A stretch of DNA of 8,938 bases from Acholeplasmatales bacterium DTU056 (lineage in GTDB: Bacteria > Bacillota_I > Bacilli_A > ML615J-28 > CAG-698): positions 5,916-14,853 of the forward strand of contig LFRX01000043.1 in the NCBI GenBank assembly GCA_001512985.1, given 5' to 3'. The notes under the pieces are model-generated. The model saw nothing but the letters and a program-made list of their open reading frames with translations, was not told the origin of the DNA and did not search any database. Positions 6,345 through 8,938 of the stretch are shown here, one piece after another. Position numbers and translations under genes: made by a program. Position 1 is the first letter of the stretch, and each line of letters starts with the position of its first letter.

Positions 6345-6866
6345 ATGATAAAGTTTATATCCAAACCTAATTATGAGCAACAAAAAGCATTCTTAAAATT
6401 TCAAATTTTTCGTAAAAATAAATATTATTTTAATTTTATCGTGATTGTTTTTGGATTAATATTTTTCATTTTTATGCTTCTTTCTAAAAATTACATTTTA
6501 GCAATCGCCACTGGGATATTATTACTAATTAATATTTTTATGATCGTTTATACTATCTATAAAATATATCGAATAAATCTATTTGAAAAAGATTTTAGTA
6601 ATGTAAGTGTATTACTTGTTGAAATAGATTATGATACAATTAATGTAACCGTCCAAGATACTAATGAGAATATTAAAATTCCTTTTAATCAATTGGTTAG
6701 TATTTGTGATATAAAAGATTATGTTTTCTTTTATCTTTCTCCTGAACAAGCAATTTGCTTAAATAAAGCGGATTTAATCGAAGGAAATTTAGATGAATTT
6801 TTTCAAAATATGGATTTTGTAACAAAACAAAAGAAATATCGCAAATACTATCGCCATAAACAATAA
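6345..6866 (+). CDS. Two-helix membrane protein, YcxB-like family candidate
   Basis: This encodes a small membrane protein of 173 residues (177 if the ATG at 6333 is used). Two hydrophobic segments lie at about residues 28-46 and 50-71, separated by a very short turn (SKN), so both ends probably face the cytoplasm. A soluble domain of about 75 residues follows, then a basic, tyrosine/lysine-rich tail (KQKKYRKYYRHKQ). The soluble part has the pattern IPFNQLVSICDIKDYVFFYL followed by an acidic, aromatic stretch DEFFQNM. This resembles the C-terminal domain of YcxB-like proteins, whose function is unknown. The family match is recalled from motif pattern, not searched. I prefer ATG 6345 because GGTGA (6335-6339) sits 5 nt before it, while 6333 has no recognisable Shine-Dalgarno site. 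It has its own promoter and is separated from the str operon by a terminator. Confidence 0.82.
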   Translation: MIKFISKPNYEQQKAFLKFQIFRKNKYYFNFIVIVFGLIFFIFMLLSKNYILAIATGILLLINIFMIVYTIYKIYRINLFEKDFSNVSVLLVEIDYDTINVTVQDTNENIKIPFNQLVSICDIKDYVFFYLSPEQAICLNKADLIEGNLDEFFQNMDFVTKQKKYRKYYRHKQ

Positions 6867-6882
6867 TGTTGGATAATTTTAG

Positions 6883-6910
6883 TTTAAATGGCGAATATTG
6901 GCTGTATAAT
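6883..6910 (+). promoter_or_regulatory. Possible promoter for tatD and the protease gene
   Basis: TATAAT at 6905-6910 is an exact -10, and TTTAAA at 6883-6888 matches the -35 consensus at four of six positions with a 16-bp spacer. It would give a leader of about 80 nt before tatD. No convincing terminator separates the upstream membrane-protein gene, so readthrough is also possible. Confidence 0.5.
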
Positions 6911-6983
6911 CCATTTTTACCACATTGAAGACTAATTATTCAAAGTAATAGCAAGTCCAATCTTAACTCAAAAAGTTAATTTC

Positions 6984-6990
6984 GAGGTGA
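6984..6990 (+). promoter_or_regulatory. Ribosome binding site that selects the TTG start of tatD
   Basis: GAGGTGA is followed by a T-rich spacer and TTG at 6996, 5 nt away. The in-frame GTG at 6987 lies inside this Shine-Dalgarno sequence and is therefore unlikely to be the start. The protein from the TTG begins MLIDTHVH, matching TatD family N-termini. Confidence 0.85.
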
Positions 6991-6995
6991 TTTTT

Positions 6996-7751
6996 TTGTT
7001 AATTGATACTCATGTTCATTTAAATGATGAACGCTTATATCAAGATCTAAAACTCCATATTCAAGAAGCTAATGAAGTCAATGTTACTAAGATGATTTGC
7101 ATTGGTTATGATATCAAGTCGAGTCAAAAAGCCATTGAAATTGCAAACCAATATGATGGAGTATATGCTTCAGTAGGGATTCATCCAAGCGAAGTTAAAA
7201 AGGCTAGTATTAATGATTTGGATAAAATCGCAGCAATGTTAAATAATAAAAAAGTAGTTGCAATAGGAGAAATTGGACTTGATTATTACTGGGATAAAAC
7301 TTTTATAGATTTGCAAAAAGAGTTTTTTATTAAACAATTAGAGATTGCTAAAAAGTATGATAAACCAGTAATTATACATATGCGTGAAGCCGCTTTAGAT
7401 ACATTTGACATTTTGAAACAATATAGACTTCCTGGTGTAATGCATTGCTATTCAGGAAGTCTAGAAATGGCTCATAGATTTATTGACATTGGGATGTATT
7501 TAGGAATTGGAGGAGTAGTAACTTTTCAAAATAGTAAAGAAATAAAGAGGGTTGTTGAAGGAATTGATTTGAAGTATATTGTATCTGAAACTGATGCTCC
7601 TTATTTAGCTCCAGCACCTTACCGTGGTAAATTAAATCGTCCTAAGTATATTAGGGAGATTGTTGAGAAGATTGCGGAAATAAAGAGTGTGGATGTTAGT
7701 GTAGTTGAAAAGCAAATTGAAGAAAATGTCAAAAAATTGTTTAATATTTAA
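6996..7751 (+). CDS. tatD: TatD-family metal-dependent deoxyribonuclease
   Basis: A TIM-barrel metal hydrolase of the amidohydrolase superfamily. Characterised TatD enzymes are cytoplasmic 3'-5' exonucleases acting on DNA and contribute to DNA repair and degradation. The 251-residue product (Bacillus YabD is about 255) has the expected metal ligands: His6 and His8 in DTHVH, Glu92 in GEIGLDYYWD, His128 in IIHMREA, His150 in MHCYSG, and Asp200 in SETDAPYLAP. GIHPSE (62-66 region) is a further family signature. The start is TTG 6996, set by GAGGTGA 5 nt upstream. In Bacillus the gene usually follows metS; here it follows a membrane protein and precedes an HtrA-type protease with a 14-nt gap, so it is probably cotranscribed with the protease. 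The exact nuclease activity of this copy is inferred from family. Confidence 0.95.
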   Translation: MLIDTHVHLNDERLYQDLKLHIQEANEVNVTKMICIGYDIKSSQKAIEIANQYDGVYASVGIHPSEVKKASINDLDKIAAMLNNKKVVAIGEIGLDYYWDKTFIDLQKEFFIKQLEIAKKYDKPVIIHMREAALDTFDILKQYRLPGVMHCYSGSLEMAHRFIDIGMYLGIGGVVTFQNSKEIKRVVEGIDLKYIVSETDAPYLAPAPYRGKLNRPKYIREIVEKIAEIKSVDVSVVEKQIEENVKKLFNI

Positions 7752-7765
7752 AGAGGTGAATAGAT

Positions 7766-8926
7766 ATGAAAAAATTATATCGTTTATTTATTCTTGTTAT
7801 TTTTATGTTAGTTCTTGCAGGTTGTGATCAACTTGTCAATAATGAAATCCATAATAAATCATATCATGTTGACATAGACATTTCCGACTTCAATGAGCTT
7901 ATGCCAGCCATCATCGAAAAAGTATCTCCGGCTGTCGTTGGAGTTACTCGCTATGAGGGAGTAGGACTTACACGTAAAATTTCTAGTACTGGCTCAGGAG
8001 TCATCTATAAGTGCATTGCATACTTAAACGATAATACAACTGTTGACAAATGTGAAACAACAATAAATAATTCTAATGTTGTAAAATACAAATATTACGT
8101 CATTACGAACAAGCATGTTGTTAAAACAAGTAATGATATCGAAGTCTATCTTGGCGATGACGATATTGACGTTACTGCAACCGTTATCGCTAGGGATTCC
8201 AAAGTGGATTTAGCGGTAATCACTTTTGAATATACAAAATACATTCAACCGATCGAATTTCCAGATAATAACTATGATTTAAAACGGGGAAATATTGTAA
8301 TTGCAATTGGTCATCCAGGGTACGAATATTACGGATCTGCTACTCTAGGAATTGTATCTCATCCAAAACGTTATTTAAGTGATGATACCGATGACGATGG
8401 AATTAATGATTGGGATGCGGAATATATTCAACATGATGCTGCTATTAATCCAGGAAATAGTGGAGGAGCATTAGTTAATATTGAAGGAAAACTTGTTGGT
8501 ATTAATACTTTAAAACTTGTTTCGGCTGATATTGATAATATTGGTTTTGCAATTCCATATACAGTTATCCAAGAATTATTACCAAGTCTTGAACAAGGAA
8601 TTGTTCCAAATCGACCAGTATTAGGTGTTACTGCTAGTGAAGTAAGACAACTAATTCGATTTCCAAAATCAGAATTAGAAACTGAAGGATTTAATATTCC
8701 TGAAGGATTAAGATATGGTTTATATATTACAGCAGTTCAAGAAGGAATTGCTAAACGTCATGGTATTCAACCTCATGATATTATAATTAAAATTAATGAT
8801 ATAGAAATTAAAACAAGTCAAGTTTTACGAGCTGAACTTGGAAAATATATTATTGGCTCTGGTGATGAAGCCATTTTAACTGTTTTACGGAATGGTGAAG
8901 AAATTACTATTACAATTGTCTTTTAA
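7766..8926 (+). CDS. htrA: Lipoprotein HtrA-type serine protease with C-terminal PDZ domain
   Basis: A trypsin-fold protease predicted to be anchored to the outer face of the membrane and to degrade misfolded envelope proteins. The N-terminus is a lipoprotein signal peptide: MKK, a hydrophobic stretch, and lipobox LAGC with Cys20 as the lipidated residue. The catalytic triad is His117 (TNKHVV), Asp148 (VDLAVI) and Ser232 (NPGNSGGALV). A single PDZ domain covers about 285-386 (GLYITAV, GIQPHDIIIKIND). Length is 386 residues, complete, with AGAGGTGA 6 nt before the ATG. Two oddities stand out. About 25 extra residues lie between GSGVI and YVITNKHVV, with Cys83 and Cys96. There is also a DTDDDGINDWD calcium-loop-like segment at 207-217, in the position of regulatory loop L3. 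Most HtrA homologues in low-GC Gram-positives use an uncleaved transmembrane anchor, so the lipobox is a variant. HtrA-like is firm; orthology to a specific HtrA is not. Confidence 0.93.
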   Translation: MKKLYRLFILVIFMLVLAGCDQLVNNEIHNKSYHVDIDISDFNELMPAIIEKVSPAVVGVTRYEGVGLTRKISSTGSGVIYKCIAYLNDNTTVDKCETTINNSNVVKYKYYVITNKHVVKTSNDIEVYLGDDDIDVTATVIARDSKVDLAVITFEYTKYIQPIEFPDNNYDLKRGNIVIAIGHPGYEYYGSATLGIVSHPKRYLSDDTDDDGINDWDAEYIQHDAAINPGNSGGALVNIEGKLVGINTLKLVSADIDNIGFAIPYTVIQELLPSLEQGIVPNRPVLGVTASEVRQLIRFPKSELETEGFNIPEGLRYGLYITAVQEGIAKRHGIQPHDIIIKINDIEIKTSQVLRAELGKYIIGSGDEAILTVLRNGEEITITIVF

Positions 8927-8938
8927 ATAAAAACAAAC

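Noticed and set aside
6886..6918. Possible terminator after the membrane-protein gene: AAATGG (6886-6891) with CCATTT (6911-6916) then T's
   Set aside because: Only 6 bp, a 19-nt loop without good internal pairing, and it overlaps a better promoter candidate.
6963..6979. Small hairpin TTAACT-CAAAA-AGTTAA upstream of tatD with a later T7 run, considered as an attenuator
   Set aside because: A 6-bp AT-rich stem is too weak, and the T7 run is 12 bases away and is simply the spacer between the Shine-Dalgarno site and the TTG start.
1..8938. tRNA or rRNA genes, CRISPR arrays, insertion sequences
   Set aside because: No cloverleaf-like segments, no regularly spaced repeats, no transposase ORFs and no target-site duplications were seen in any gap; the longest gap is 165 bp.

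Overview
The window looks like a chromosomal stretch from an AT-rich, low-GC Gram-positive-type bacterium: Bacillota, or a standard-code relative of the Mollicutes such as the Acholeplasma/Izemoplasma/Haloplasma side. The protein sequences are Bacillus-like in length and motifs. Shine-Dalgarno sites are strong (AAAGGAGG). All eight recognised genes end in TAA and every tryptophan codon seen in them is TGG, which argues against Mycoplasma/Spiroplasma, where TGA encodes Trp. The genus assignment is inference only.

Layout, all on the + strand. Bases 1-1716 are the C-terminal part of rpoC (RNA polymerase beta'), open at the left edge. A 165-base gap follows, holding a perfect-consensus promoter (TTGACA-17-TATAAT), a perfect 16-bp hairpin just downstream of the predicted start site, and a short leader that partly resembles the S7-binding region of 16S rRNA. 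Then comes the classic str operon: rpsL (S12), rpsG (S7), fusA (EF-G) and tuf (EF-Tu). tuf probably also has its own promoter in the fusA-tuf gap. A strong intrinsic terminator closes the operon at 6209-6242. The small L7Ae-like gene found between rpoC and rpsL in Bacillus is absent.

After the terminator the content changes. A second AT-rich inverted repeat and an extended -10 promoter precede a two-helix membrane protein that resembles the YcxB-like family. A 129-base gap with a possible promoter follows. Then come tatD (metal-dependent DNase, TTG start) and, 14 bases later, a lipoprotein HtrA-type serine protease with one PDZ domain. tatD and the protease probably form one transcription unit. 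The right edge lies 12 bases past the protease stop, so its terminator is not visible.

The str genes supply transcription and translation: polymerase, decoding-site and head proteins of the 30S subunit, the translocase and the tRNA carrier. The downstream genes are housekeeping and envelope functions. The most notable points are an arginine at the streptomycin-resistance position of S12 (residue 56), the structured rpsL leader, and a DxDxDG calcium-type loop in the protease's regulatory L3 position.
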